A stretch of DNA of 64,000 nucleotides, taken from positions 16,241-80,240 of the forward strand of contig CAMCMB010000025.1 of NCBI GenBank assembly GCA_945875845.1, written 5' to 3'. Below the pieces are notes generated by a model, which was not told the origin of the DNA, made no database searches, and saw nothing but the letters and a program-made list of their open reading frames with translations. This DNA is from Pirellula staleyi DSM 6068. Lineage in GTDB: Bacteria; Planctomycetota; Planctomycetia; Pirellulales; Pirellulaceae. How positions within the stretch are numbered: position 1 is the stretch's first letter; the number at the start of each line of letters is the position of its first letter. Position numbers and translations under genes: made by a program. Positions 28,021 to 36,863 of this stretch are shown here, in pieces.

Positions 28021-28070
28021 GTACAGGCTTTAGCCGTTGTTTTTGTAGATCGGTCGGCTAAAGCCTGTAC
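28021..28070. terminator. 16-bp perfect stem between convergent leuA and pyrE (repeat family F)
   Basis: GTACAGGCTTTAGCCG (28021-28036) and its exact complement (28055-28070) flank an 18-nt loop with a T-tract. The position suits a bidirectional terminator. Similar GTACAGGCTTTAGCC stems are dispersed in Planctomycete genomes, so it may equally be a repeat element that landed there. Confidence 0.65.
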
Positions 28071-28075
28071 ACCAA

Positions 28076-28639
28076 CTAGTTTTTTGGGAAATCGTCGATC
28101 GTTAGCAGCGTTGCGAGCGGAATCCCATGAGCTTCAAAGGCAGCTTGCCCGCCTTCGAGTCGGTCGATGACCCCCAGGACCCCGATCACATCCAGGCCGA
28201 AATCCTTCGCGGCTTGAGCCGCTTTCAGAGCGCTCCCGCCACTGGTAATGACATCTTCCACGATCACACATTTCATACCAGGTCGCACGGGCCCTTCGAC
28301 CAACTTGCCGGTTCCGTGCTGCTTGGCTTCTTTACGGACCATGAATCCGAGCAGCCCTCGGTCCCTAAGTCCCGAATGTACCACGATCGAGGCGGTAATC
28401 GGATCCGCTCCGATCGCTAAACCGCCCACGGCATCGGGAATGGAACCGAAATAGTTTCCCAAAATAAGATCCAACATTCCCGCTGCAATTTGGTTCGCCC
28501 CCTGAGGATGCAAGGTCACAGTCCGACAATCAAGGTAGTACGATGCTTGTTTTCCACTTGCCAATGTGAATTGACCAAATTGAAGCGCATACTGGCGGAC
28601 GATGGAAATCAATTTGTCGCGGTCGTAGTTTAAATTCAT
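28076..28639 (-). CDS. pyrE: Orotate phosphoribosyltransferase
   Basis: A 187-residue enzyme that converts orotate and PRPP to OMP in pyrimidine synthesis. It shows the N-terminal FTLASGKQASYYLDCRTVTL, the GGLAIGADPI strand and the PRPP loop CVIVEDVITSGGSALKA. The last residues (LLTIDDFPKN) are typical. The ATG at 28639 fits the family N-terminus; a longer frame to 28696 has no matching sequence. The upstream region is filled by tandem repeats of family B, and the promoter was not resolved. Confidence 0.97.
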   Translation of the reverse strand: MNLNYDRDKLISIVRQYALQFGQFTLASGKQASYYLDCRTVTLHPQGANQIAAGMLDLILGNYFGSIPDAVGGLAIGADPITASIVVHSGLRDRGLLGFMVRKEAKQHGTGKLVEGPVRPGMKCVIVEDVITSGGSALKAAQAAKDFGLDVIGVLGVIDRLEGGQAAFEAHGIPLATLLTIDDFPKN

Positions 28640-28710
28640 CAGTAATTCATTGTTGGAATGGTCTGGCAACATCCGAGAGGCGATCCAGGAGGACACAGCC
28701 GAAACAAGTC

Positions 28711-28836
28711 AAAGTAGTAGGCACATTCCATGTGCCGTCCACCTGGAATAAAGTAGTAGGCACATTCCATGTGCCGTCCACCTGGAATCTTGGCAAACGC
28801 CCAAGTGCGAACGGCACGGCGGAGCGTGCCTGCTAC
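28711..28836. repeat. Repeat family B with a tandem 39-bp duplication
   Basis: A 39-bp unit with AAAGTAGTAGGCACATTCCA at its start is present twice head to tail (28711-28749, 28750-28788). An inverted partner, ACGGCACGGCGGAGCGTGCC followed by TGCTAC, lies at 28811-28836. Each unit carries the small hairpin GGCACATTCCATGTGCC. Complete relatives are at 49006-49087 and 50905-50986. Confidence 0.9.
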
Positions 28837-29034
28837 TTTTGTCGGCTGTGTCATAGGAATCGTGGAGGAAGAGTTTAACGCGTTCCCCGTGCGGTGCACA
28901 GGTCCCCACGATTGCTATCACATTACGTCCCGCCTCGCGCAGTTGTGTGAAAGGTACCAATCTGCCTCCCGCTGTAAGTTGTCTTGCTTGAACCATCGCA
29001 CATAAGCTAATCTCCATTCGGAGGGTTTGTGAGC

Positions 29035-30168
29035 ATGCATAGAAACAAAGCAAAAAACAGTCGTTTTCAGATGGTGCCAGCGCTGTGCGGGCTCGTGTGT
29101 TTCTGCTTGGCCGGCTGTAAAATGACAGCCCCGATGCACGTATGGAAAGCTTCGGAAGTCCCCAAGCATGGCGTTGTGCGCGTGGCAGTGGCTCCTATCG
29201 GAGGAAAAACCGATGCAACCGATCGGCTTTTGGTCGCGATGCAAAGAGCTCAACCTCAGCCTAATCCGATGTTGGCCGCCACGTATCCTGAGGAGCTTGC
29301 ACAGATTGGTGGTATTCAACTGGTCTCTTACGACAACCAACCCAATGATATGGCCACGCTGTCGTCGGCCAGACGCGCCGGATTGGACTACATCCTTCAA
29401 GGCAACATTATCGACGAAGTGCTGGATATTCCTCCAGACCCAACTCCCAAACGCAAATTTCGCTTGTTCAAACCCAAGGAAAAACTGGAGTACTTGACCG
29501 TTCATTGGAGCGTTGTGGATGTTGCCTCTGGGCAACGCATCAAAGAAGAAACCATCTCCATCAATCGAAAGCAAGCCGAGGAAAAATACCCGGAACTCAT
29601 GATGTTTGCGCAAGGGAACGACGGTCGAGTGCTCATGGCTTCTGCGAAGCAGTCGTGGTCCATAGTGGCACCGACTACGGAACCGATGCAGGCATCGCTG
29701 GACTTGCCTTGGTTCATGCCGGGCTCCTCCAAGGTTCGGCAAGGAAATGGCTATGCGAGACAAGGGAATTGGCAAGCGGCTGAAAGAGAATGGCAAGAGG
29801 CGGCCGATCAGCACTCTTGGAACACTGCCGCCTGGAAAAATTTAAGCTTGGCAGCCACGGCCAAAGAGGATTTCCAATTGGCTCGTGACCGACTAAAACA
29901 TGCAGATACGTTTCTTCCCGGGGATTCCACCTTTCCAACGTTGACCTGGATCGAACAAAGGCAGCGAGACTACCACAAATCGCTGGATCTAGCTCCTCCC
30001 GCAACGGGATGGACTCTACCGGATCCTCCACAATCCGTCCGGCCCGACGACGTCCCTTCGTCTCCGCCTCGCGATCTCAAAGACATGCCTTGGTGGACGG
30101 CCATTCCCTTTGTGCCGCCCCCCGGTTGGACTTGGAAACAGTGGTGGAATCAGCCAATCGTACTTTAA
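29035..30168 (+). CDS. Lipoprotein of unknown function with a TPR-like C-terminal half
   Basis: A 377-residue exported lipoprotein. The ATG at 29035 has GGAGGG at 29020-29025 as ribosome-binding site; the GTG at 29029 is too close to it. The lipobox is LAGC. The N-terminal half (VVRVAVAPIGGKTDATDRLL, GLDYILQGNI, LTVHWSVVDVASGQRIKEET) resembles the substrate-free beta-alpha fold of planctomycete lipoproteins that bind or sense cell-envelope components. A TPR-like helical part (YARQGNWQAAEREWQEAA) follows, then a Pro/Trp-rich tail ending WWNQPIVL. I do not recognise a specific function. Confidence 0.8.
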   Translation: MHRNKAKNSRFQMVPALCGLVCFCLAGCKMTAPMHVWKASEVPKHGVVRVAVAPIGGKTDATDRLLVAMQRAQPQPNPMLAATYPEELAQIGGIQLVSYDNQPNDMATLSSARRAGLDYILQGNIIDEVLDIPPDPTPKRKFRLFKPKEKLEYLTVHWSVVDVASGQRIKEETISINRKQAEEKYPELMMFAQGNDGRVLMASAKQSWSIVAPTTEPMQASLDLPWFMPGSSKVRQGNGYARQGNWQAAEREWQEAADQHSWNTAAWKNLSLAATAKEDFQLARDRLKHADTFLPGDSTFPTLTWIEQRQRDYHKSLDLAPPATGWTLPDPPQSVRPDDVPSSPPRDLKDMPWWTAIPFVPPPGWTWKQWWNQPIVL

Positions 30169-30218
30169 ATGAAAAGGCTGCTATAATGAGCGAGCATTCG
30201 GTCAAGGGCACTCACTCC

Positions 30219-30333
30219 GTAGCGGAACAGCGTTTGTAGCGGAACAGCGTTTGTAGCGGAACAGCGCAAGCTGTCCGGTGAGGATTCGCAAATCACTTGG
30301 GAATTCACCGGGCGGCTCGCGCCGCTCCGCTAT
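30219..30333. repeat. Repeat family C, tandem 17-bp units plus inverted copy
   Basis: GTAGCGGAACAGCGTTT occurs at 30219-30235 and 30236-30252, and a third start (30253) continues into the full family C sequence CAAGCTGTCCGGTG. An inverted relative (CACCGGGCGGCTCGCGCCGC then TCCGCTAT) is at 30306-30333. The tandem expansion of half an element suggests slippage or rolling duplication inside the repeat. Confidence 0.9.
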
Positions 30334-30412
30334 AAGAACAATGGTTCCATCCGAAAGGGAGTCCCACTCGCTTGCATATCCGACTTTACCAATTCCCTCA
30401 AATCTAAGTATT

Positions 30413-30835
30413 ATGCCTATTGCTCCTGGTTGGCAAACCGAGAACCGACCACCTCGCATTCTTATCGTGGACGATGATTTCGAAGTTGCGGAACCAGTGA
30501 AATACGCTTTGGAAGGTCTTGGGTACGCTGTCACACACGTGCCGGACGGCAATCAAGGCGTGGAATCGATTGAAACCGTTAATCCCGACTTGATGGTGCT
30601 CGACATGATGATGCCGGGCCGGAGTGGATTCCTGGTCCTGGAGCATCTTCGTCGAATCAAGAAGACGATGGTACGCGTCGTCATGGTGACGGGTAACGAT
30701 GGCGAACGCCATCAAGCCTATGCAAGAATGTTGGGAGCAGATGATTACATTCACAAACCCTTTGCCATGGATAAATTAGTACAAACCATTCAAAGACTCC
30801 TTGATGAGCCGTTCCCAGACGGGAGCGCAGAATGA
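30413..30835 (+). CDS. Stand-alone response-regulator receiver protein
   Basis: A 140-residue CheY-like protein with no output domain. The acidic pocket (ILIVDDDFEVAE), phosphorylated Asp (LMVLDMMMPGRSG), Thr switch (VVMVTGN) and Lys (YIHKPF) are all present, so phosphorylation is expected. I used the ATG at 30413, directly before MPIAPGWQTENRPP. Its TGA overlaps the start of mtnA (ATGA, 30832-30835), which implies coupled translation. No kinase is encoded nearby, so its partner is elsewhere. Confidence 0.93.
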   Translation: MPIAPGWQTENRPPRILIVDDDFEVAEPVKYALEGLGYAVTHVPDGNQGVESIETVNPDLMVLDMMMPGRSGFLVLEHLRRIKKTMVRVVMVTGNDGERHQAYARMLGADDYIHKPFAMDKLVQTIQRLLDEPFPDGSAE

Positions 30836-31911
30836 GTTCAGTCGAGCAACCCACGCAACGGGTCTTTTCGGTGCAATGGTCCGGCGATGCCGATGGTTTT
30901 CTCGTCTTGCTGGACCAAACGCTGCTGCCTAGGGAACTCAAGTTGCTCTCATTGCACACGATCGAAGAGGTTTTTGAAGCAATTGTCATGTTGCGAGTCC
31001 GCGGTGCCCCCGCGATCGGGATCGCAGCTGCCTATGGTGTTGTCATTGGACTGCAAAAATGTTTGTCGAACGGAAACTCGGTCGAAGTCGCCCGCGACGT
31101 TGCCGTAAATGCTTGCGAGTACTTAGCAACGAGTCGCCCGACCGCGGTTAATTTGTTTTGGGCGCTCGATCGGATGAAAGCGGTGGTCGCTCGAAGTACC
31201 AGCATCGCATCGTCATTGGACCTAGCTCGAGCTTTACTGAGAGAAGCGAGATTGATTCACGACGAGGATCGCCGAACATGCCATGCCATCGGCGAGCACG
31301 GTGCCGAGTTGCTGGCGGACCATTCGGGGGTGCTTACGCATTGCAATACAGGCGGCCTCGCGACTTCAGAATATGGGACCGCTCTAGCGGCTGTTTTTAC
31401 TGCCCAAGACCAAGGTAAGAACATTCATGTGTTTGCCGATGAGACACGGCCATTGCTGCAGGGTTCCAGGTTGACCGCTTGGGAACTGCAGCAGCGTGGC
31501 GTACGCTGTACCGTCATCTGCGACTCCATGGCGGCCCAAGTCATGCGCGAAGGCCGCATCCAGGCGGTCATCGTCGGTGCGGATAGAATCACAGCCCGAG
31601 GTGATACGGCCAACAAGATAGGGACGTACGGGGTCGCTGTTTTGGCCAAGTATCATGCTGTTCCGTTCTATGTCGCAGCACCACGCAGCACGTTTGACCT
31701 CTCCATTGTCAGTGGCAACGACATTCCAATCGAGCAACGCAAAGCAGACGAAATCACGCACGGTTTTGGCAGACAGACTGCACCTAGCGGGATCGACGTG
31801 TACAACCCTGCATTCGATGTGACGCCGGCTGAATTGATCTCCGCTATCATTACCGAGAGAGGCATCATCTCTCCAGTCTGCGAAGAGAGCGTACGAGCGA
31901 TGATGGAGTAG
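30832..31911 (+). CDS. mtnA: S-methyl-5-thioribose-1-phosphate isomerase
   Basis: A 359-residue enzyme of methionine salvage that converts methylthioribose-1-phosphate to methylthioribulose-1-phosphate. It has the family blocks VRGAPAIGIAAAYG, LTHCNTGGLATSEYG (catalytic Cys), FADETRPLLQGSRLTAWEL, IVGADRITARGDTANKIGTY (catalytic Asp) and NDIPIEQRKADEI. The same fold is used by eIF2B-like proteins, but the Cys and Asp support isomerase activity. It overlaps the receiver gene by 4 bp. No other methionine-salvage gene is in the window. A strong inverted repeat follows the stop. Confidence 0.96.
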   Translation: MSSVEQPTQRVFSVQWSGDADGFLVLLDQTLLPRELKLLSLHTIEEVFEAIVMLRVRGAPAIGIAAAYGVVIGLQKCLSNGNSVEVARDVAVNACEYLATSRPTAVNLFWALDRMKAVVARSTSIASSLDLARALLREARLIHDEDRRTCHAIGEHGAELLADHSGVLTHCNTGGLATSEYGTALAAVFTAQDQGKNIHVFADETRPLLQGSRLTAWELQQRGVRCTVICDSMAAQVMREGRIQAVIVGADRITARGDTANKIGTYGVAVLAKYHAVPFYVAAPRSTFDLSIVSGNDIPIEQRKADEITHGFGRQTAPSGIDVYNPAFDVTPAELISAIITERGIISPVCEESVRAMME

Positions 31912-31927
31912 TCGGCAGCGGAGCGTT

Positions 31928-31980
31928 CGTTGTGCGACGCTCCGCGTCGCAGGAATCACGACGCGGAGCGTCGTGCAACG
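31928..31980. repeat. 22-bp inverted repeat after mtnA (family E)
   Basis: CGTTGTGCGACGCTCCGCGT followed by CG (31928-31949) pairs with 31959-31980 with two mismatches and a 9-nt loop. The stem is very stable and could end the mtnA transcript, although no T-tract follows. It also looks like one of the dispersed palindromes of this genome. Confidence 0.8.
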
Positions 31981-32034
31981 AAGGAAGGCAACTTAGAAAG
32001 GCGACAATAGGTGAATATTCCCTCGGAGCAAAAC

Positions 32035-34410
32035 ATGGCAGGTCAAGATTCTCGCAAACACGCTTCTCAGGGCCAACGTGTTGCGATCCTACCAACCTTG
32101 TTGCTGATTGCAGCTTGGTTGCTACCATCGATCGTTGGGCCAAGAGCCTTTGCCCAAAATACAAAAGTGACGCCTGCGGCCGTTTCCGCATCCATCGCGC
32201 AGTGTGTGGCGTTTCTGGAGAAAAGCCAAGAGACGGCTGGCCGTCGAGGTTCTTGGCCGGGCCATCTCGAATACGGGACGGGACAAACGTGTTTGGTGAC
32301 ATTGGCTTTGCTCAGCGCTGGCCAAAGCGTCAAATCTCCCAAAATTGTCAAGGCTTTGGATTACATTCGCAGCCTCAAGTCCGAACGAACCTACACAGCC
32401 GCATTAAAAATAATGGTGCTTTGCTTGGCCGAACCGGCCAAGGACATGGCGAGAATCCAGGAAGAGGTCGACTGGCTTGTGAACGCTCAGGCCGAGAATG
32501 GCGGATGGGGTTACTATCAGGGTACGGGTGATTCCGATGAATCGAACAGCCAGTTTGCCGTTCTAGCACTATGGGAAGCAAGCAAGCTTGGGATCGCAAT
32601 CCCTGAAAGGCGCTTTTCCAAGAGTCGAGAGTATTGGATCAGTCAGAGACGCGGCGAGGGCTGGGGTTATCGAAAAGATAGACCTATTGGCAGCATGACT
32701 TGTGCCGGGATCGCTTCCATGATCATCTTGCAAGACGCTTCGGAAGGAGCCGATGCGCAAGTCGTTGGAAACAACATCAAGTGTTGCGGGACCGTCAAAG
32801 ACAGCGATTTTGACGTGGCCAAACCAATGCAATGGCTCGCTCGTAATTTCTCCGTCAACCGCAACCCGGATAGTGGATCGTACACCATGTACTACCTCTA
32901 TGCATTGGAGCGGGTCGGACGCCTGACCGGCCAGCGTTTCATTGGCGATCACGACTGGTATCGCGAAGGTGCCGAGTATTTGCTCTCCAACCAAGGCCAA
33001 AGCATCGGTGGCAGTTTTCGAGGTGGTCCGACCGAGGGGGACGAAATCTCTGCTTCTGCGATGGCTCTCCTGTTCTTGAGCAAAGGCAAACGACAAGTGG
33101 TCATCGGTCATTTGCAATACGGGGATCCTAAGGACAACGATTGGAATCAACATCGTCGCTCCATTCAAAACCTCACAGGGCAGATCGAAAAGGTCTGGAA
33201 GCGTGAGCTTGCATGGCAAACCATCCGTTTAGAAAAAGCAACCGTAGAAAACCTCTTGGAAACGCCCGTGTTGTTCCTCAGTGGCTCCAAGGAATTCAAG
33301 CTTACAGACCCGCAACGCAAACTGCTCAAAGACTATACCGAACAAGGCGGATTTATCTTTGCAGAGGCTTGCAACGGCGACGGTTGCAATGGGGAAGCGT
33401 TTGATAAATCGTTTCGTCGCGAGATGGAAACCATCTTCGACAAGCCATTTCAAAAGCTCGCTCCGTCGCATCCCATCTGGTCGGCGGAAACCAAAGTTGA
33501 TCCGAATGCCCTACCCAAAGATTTTTGGCTGTATGGATTGGACACATGTTGTCGCACAAGCGTCGTCTATTCACCCATCAGTCTGTCATGCCGATGGGAA
33601 CTGGGGCGGCCGTATGGGATCATCCCAAAGCGTGCAGCTTCGGTCGAGTCGGATATCCTGAACGCAGTCAAACTAGGTGTCAACGCGGTAGCCTACGCCA
33701 CCGGACGCGAGCTCAAAGACAAACTGGACGCAGCTACCATAATTATCCCCCAGGGGGACCGGCAAGCGCTTGCTCGTGGGGCGCTGACAATACCCAAGAT
33801 CCAGCACAGCGGTGGATCGGATGACACTCCCAAAGCGGTCGCCAACTTGATCGAAATGTTTCGGCGAGAATCGCAATCCCTGGTCGACAGCAAGACTCCC
33901 ATGGTCTCGCTCGTAAGCCCAGAAGTCGAGAAGTATCCGATCCTCTACATTCACGGGCGAAACCAGTTTGCCTTGTCTCAAGAGGAACGGCAAGGCTTGA
34001 AGAAGCACTTCGAAAACGGCGGCTTCGTCATCGGCGATTCGATCTGTGCTTCCAAAGAATTTTCCGATGCAGTCCGCAAAGAGTTCAGCCAAGTACTCCC
34101 CGACTCATTCTGGCGAAAAGTAGATCCAAAACATCCGCTCATGCAACGCAATGGACCTGTGGGATACGATTTGGGTAACGTTGCGTTGATCGATGCATCG
34201 GCGGCGGGTTCGGACCTGCGCCAATCCAAACGAGAAGGGCCGGCAGATCTCGATGCGCTGGAATGGAATGGCAGAATCGTGATGTTGTTCTCGCCCAATG
34301 ATCTAAGCTGTGCGATGGAGAGCAAACATTCGATGCAATGCCGAGGTTATGTTCGGGAGGACGCATTCCGAATCGGAATCAACATGCTACTGTACGCGCT
34401 CACGCAATAG
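32035..34410 (+). CDS. DUF4159-containing protein with terpene-cyclase-like toroid and signal peptide
   Basis: A 791-residue exported protein. The ATG at 32035 has GGAG 6 bases upstream; the GTG at 32011 lacks one. After the signal peptide an alpha/alpha-toroid region of the prenyltransferase/squalene-cyclase repeat type runs to about residue 340 (GRRGSWPGHLEYGTGQTCL, AQAENGGWGYYQG, RRGEGWGYRKD). Two DUF4159-like modules follow: LFLSGSKEFKLTDPQRKLLK with GGFIFAEACNGDGC, and LYIHGRNQFALSQEERQGLK with GGFVIGDSICAS. The internal duplication is clear by eye. The family is common in Planctomycetes, often near MoxR/BatA genes, but not here. Function unknown. Confidence 0.88.
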   Translation: MAGQDSRKHASQGQRVAILPTLLLIAAWLLPSIVGPRAFAQNTKVTPAAVSASIAQCVAFLEKSQETAGRRGSWPGHLEYGTGQTCLVTLALLSAGQSVKSPKIVKALDYIRSLKSERTYTAALKIMVLCLAEPAKDMARIQEEVDWLVNAQAENGGWGYYQGTGDSDESNSQFAVLALWEASKLGIAIPERRFSKSREYWISQRRGEGWGYRKDRPIGSMTCAGIASMIILQDASEGADAQVVGNNIKCCGTVKDSDFDVAKPMQWLARNFSVNRNPDSGSYTMYYLYALERVGRLTGQRFIGDHDWYREGAEYLLSNQGQSIGGSFRGGPTEGDEISASAMALLFLSKGKRQVVIGHLQYGDPKDNDWNQHRRSIQNLTGQIEKVWKRELAWQTIRLEKATVENLLETPVLFLSGSKEFKLTDPQRKLLKDYTEQGGFIFAEACNGDGCNGEAFDKSFRREMETIFDKPFQKLAPSHPIWSAETKVDPNALPKDFWLYGLDTCCRTSVVYSPISLSCRWELGRPYGIIPKRAASVESDILNAVKLGVNAVAYATGRELKDKLDAATIIIPQGDRQALARGALTIPKIQHSGGSDDTPKAVANLIEMFRRESQSLVDSKTPMVSLVSPEVEKYPILYIHGRNQFALSQEERQGLKKHFENGGFVIGDSICASKEFSDAVRKEFSQVLPDSFWRKVDPKHPLMQRNGPVGYDLGNVALIDASAAGSDLRQSKREGPADLDALEWNGRIVMLFSPNDLSCAMESKHSMQCRGYVREDAFRIGINMLLYALTQ

Positions 34411-34452
34411 TTCCAAGGCCACCAGCAGTTGCCAAGTCGAAGGATGGAAAAT

Positions 34453-34576
34453 CAATGGGAGGGCGAGGCCACCCCTCTAAACATCTTTGCAATGGCGAAT
34501 GCATTGGAAACCATCGGGAGGGCGAGGCTCCTGCCGAGCTTACGACGCAATGGTTCGGCAGGAGCCTCACCCTCCC
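34453..34576. repeat. Repeat family D, copy 1
   Basis: A block of about 125 bp whose core pairs GGGAGGGCGAGGCTCCTGCC (34516 on) with GGTTCGGCAGGAGCCTCACC and CTCCC (34552-34576). The left part (CAATGGGAGGGCGAGGCC, then CATCTTTG) also recurs in the second copy at 52810-52943. Confidence 0.85.
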
Positions 34577-35184
34577 AAGCAATGAATTGGTTGGGCAAGG
34601 CCTAACAAAACATGTTTACAGGAGTGGCCTCACCCTCTCGCGTCTAAACCCCCGCTAGCGAAACAAAGCTGGCCGATGGGTGAACCACCGGCCAGCGCTT
34701 GTTTTTTCCTCCGACCGTTCGTCGGCACGACATGGAGCCGCTGCGAGACTGGCGTAGATCAGGCGTGCTACTGCACTCGCCTTTTGACGATCTAAGCCAA
34801 CGCAATATGATGGTCCCTCAGCCTGAAAAACGACCAGAGGCAATTGATGCGAACCGTTTCCGATTCGCACACTTGCACTATACGTAACGGCTTCCGCATT
34901 GGAAAGATTGATTCTCCAAAAAAAGGATGAGTTACGCGCTGGGAAAGCTCCGTATCAAGTTGGCAGGATGGTGCGTTCTAAGTGATTACTGACGTAAGTA
35001 CTCGCGCAGAGTTCATGCTCCCTTCTCCCCGGTACTCAGGGGAGAAGGGCTGGGGATGAGGGGCGTGGACTGTAAGAATCGCATCGAGATACAGGGCAAC
35101 GATTCGCCACCCGCATCTAGCAACGGTACCCAATTTTAAGCGATTGCAATCGAGTGCGAAGCGCAAGCTGAAGGATGTCTCGCA
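34577..35184. other. Intergenic region with one further hairpin, no gene seen
   Basis: No credible ORF. A perfect hairpin, CCCTTCTCCCC (35020-35030) with GGGGAGAAGGG (35039-35049), lies next to CTGGGGATGAGGGGCGTGG; this is another repeat type known from Planctomycete genomes. The rest is unremarkable. Confidence 0.6.
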
Positions 35185-36840
35185 CTATTTTTTGATTTGA
35201 AAATCAACTTGGCTCTGGCCCCACTTGTGTGCTTTCATATCCTCAATGGTCAATCGCAATTGATAACTGCCAATTGCGATTTGCTGTGGCATGTAGATCT
35301 TGTAAACGATGAAGTAGTCTCGTCGATGATTCTGGCATAGTTCCGGTTCCATCGGCAACAATTGGTCCGCTACCTTGCTACCTTGACCGTCGAGGATCTC
35401 GTAGCTGCCTTGCAATTGCGTTTCAAATCCATTTCGGATTTTTTCTGCCGAAACGTTGTCTATTTCGCAGTAGAGCAACACTTCTTGATCGGCTTGAAAT
35501 TGATTCTTGGCAAATTTCGTCACGACTCCATACCGCTCGACTTCGGTACAGAAAGCAAGCGACCTAACTTCCAAATTGCTTGCTGCCGCGAGGTGATTCG
35601 TGGCTTCACGCTGGCTGTTCATGACGAGAGCCCAGTGGCGCGACTTAACCGGCATCGCGTCCGGATTGGTTGCCTCAAATAGAGCTTGCATCTCATGTGC
35701 AATAAATGCGTTTTCGTTGACGCTCAAGTGCTCGATAGGGCGTAGCGCGTCCTCTAGCCGGCGTTGAACAACGTACAGCATTCGCAGTTTGATTTCTTGG
35801 CTCCGCCGCATGCTCTCATCGGTGTAAGTTGTTTCGCGGAGTTGCTTTTCCAATTCTTCGATGGCTTGGTTGGCACTTTGCGACAAAGTCAACGAAGGAA
35901 CTGGCGGACTATTCGCAGGAGTACTAGGTGCACTCTCAGCGCTTGTGGCGGCGGAAGTTGGTTTCGATGGCGCGACGGCGATTCCCGACGCAGTCATGAC
36001 GTTGGACTCCAGCGGCATGATGGGCGAAATCGTTGCTGCGGAATGGACACCTTCTTTGGGAGTAACAGGATTCTCCTGAAGCGGCGATTGTATCGTGTTT
36101 GCAACCGACTTAGCGTCCACAGGAACAGCAGAATCCTTGACAGCAGAGTCATTCAGACGGATAGAGACGCCTGTCTTTTTCTTTTCGTTCGATTCCGAAT
36201 CGCTTTGTACGACTACTTTTTCATTCGATTCGGATGGATTCGCACTGGAATCAGAAAGTGTTCGTTTTTCGTTCGAGGACTTGGCGGTTTGCTCTTCGCT
36301 GGTTGAGTCACGACTCGAAGCCATGTTGATAACTTGATTTTGAACCGCCTCAAGTTGTTTCTTGTACAACTCGCGCTGGCCGGTGGGCAGTGAATCCAAA
36401 GCTTTTTCGAAGTCGGTGTCTGGCTGCTGAGTGCTCAACAACGGCCCGTTCTTGCGATCTTTGTTTGCATCGCCTTGCGCATCTTCCTGTCGCAAAAATT
36501 CAGGAAGCTTGTTGGGTTCTGCGGCAGCGTTTCGAGACGCTTTCGTCAGTCCCTTGGTTTCCGAACTGTTTTCTCGCGAGCGAGCATCTGCGAAGCGTGG
36601 ACGTGGGACTTTTCCGGCCGATCGGTTCGGATAGGACCAGTCATCTTCCTCCTCGTTGAGAAAAGCCATGTCGTCATCGCGAGATCGAAACCCTAGCCCT
36701 TGGCAACCTGGCATAACAACCAGTGAGGATAGGACAATCGCGAGGCTGAGCTTCTTGCTGAGCTTCTTGAGGTCGAAACGTGTGGTTTGCAAGCCCATGC
36801 GGACGCTTAACGGAAAGCTTTCGAATTGCGGATGCGACAT
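35185..36840 (-). CDS. Large putative lipoprotein, downstream of parA
   Basis: A 551-residue protein with a hydrophobic N-terminal segment ending in VMPGC, a good lipobox. The following 300 residues are low-complexity and charged (many Ser, Glu, Lys and Asn), probably disordered. A folded C-terminal domain starts near residue 325 (LSQSANQAIEELEKQLRETT) and ends in a beta-rich part (VLLYCEIDNVSAEKIRNGFE, then GSYQLRLTIEDMKAHKWGQS). It starts 23 bp after parA and is probably co-transcribed with it. The start could instead be the ATG at 36798. Function unknown; the layout is typical of planctomycete envelope proteins. Confidence 0.8.
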   Translation of the reverse strand: MSHPQFESFPLSVRMGLQTTRFDLKKLSKKLSLAIVLSSLVVMPGCQGLGFRSRDDDMAFLNEEEDDWSYPNRSAGKVPRPRFADARSRENSSETKGLTKASRNAAAEPNKLPEFLRQEDAQGDANKDRKNGPLLSTQQPDTDFEKALDSLPTGQRELYKKQLEAVQNQVINMASSRDSTSEEQTAKSSNEKRTLSDSSANPSESNEKVVVQSDSESNEKKKTGVSIRLNDSAVKDSAVPVDAKSVANTIQSPLQENPVTPKEGVHSAATISPIMPLESNVMTASGIAVAPSKPTSAATSAESAPSTPANSPPVPSLTLSQSANQAIEELEKQLRETTYTDESMRRSQEIKLRMLYVVQRRLEDALRPIEHLSVNENAFIAHEMQALFEATNPDAMPVKSRHWALVMNSQREATNHLAAASNLEVRSLAFCTEVERYGVVTKFAKNQFQADQEVLLYCEIDNVSAEKIRNGFETQLQGSYEILDGQGSKVADQLLPMEPELCQNHRRDYFIVYKIYMPQQIAIGSYQLRLTIEDMKAHKWGQSQVDFQIKK

Positions 36841-36863
36841 GATCGAACTCGTCTCTTAGGGTT

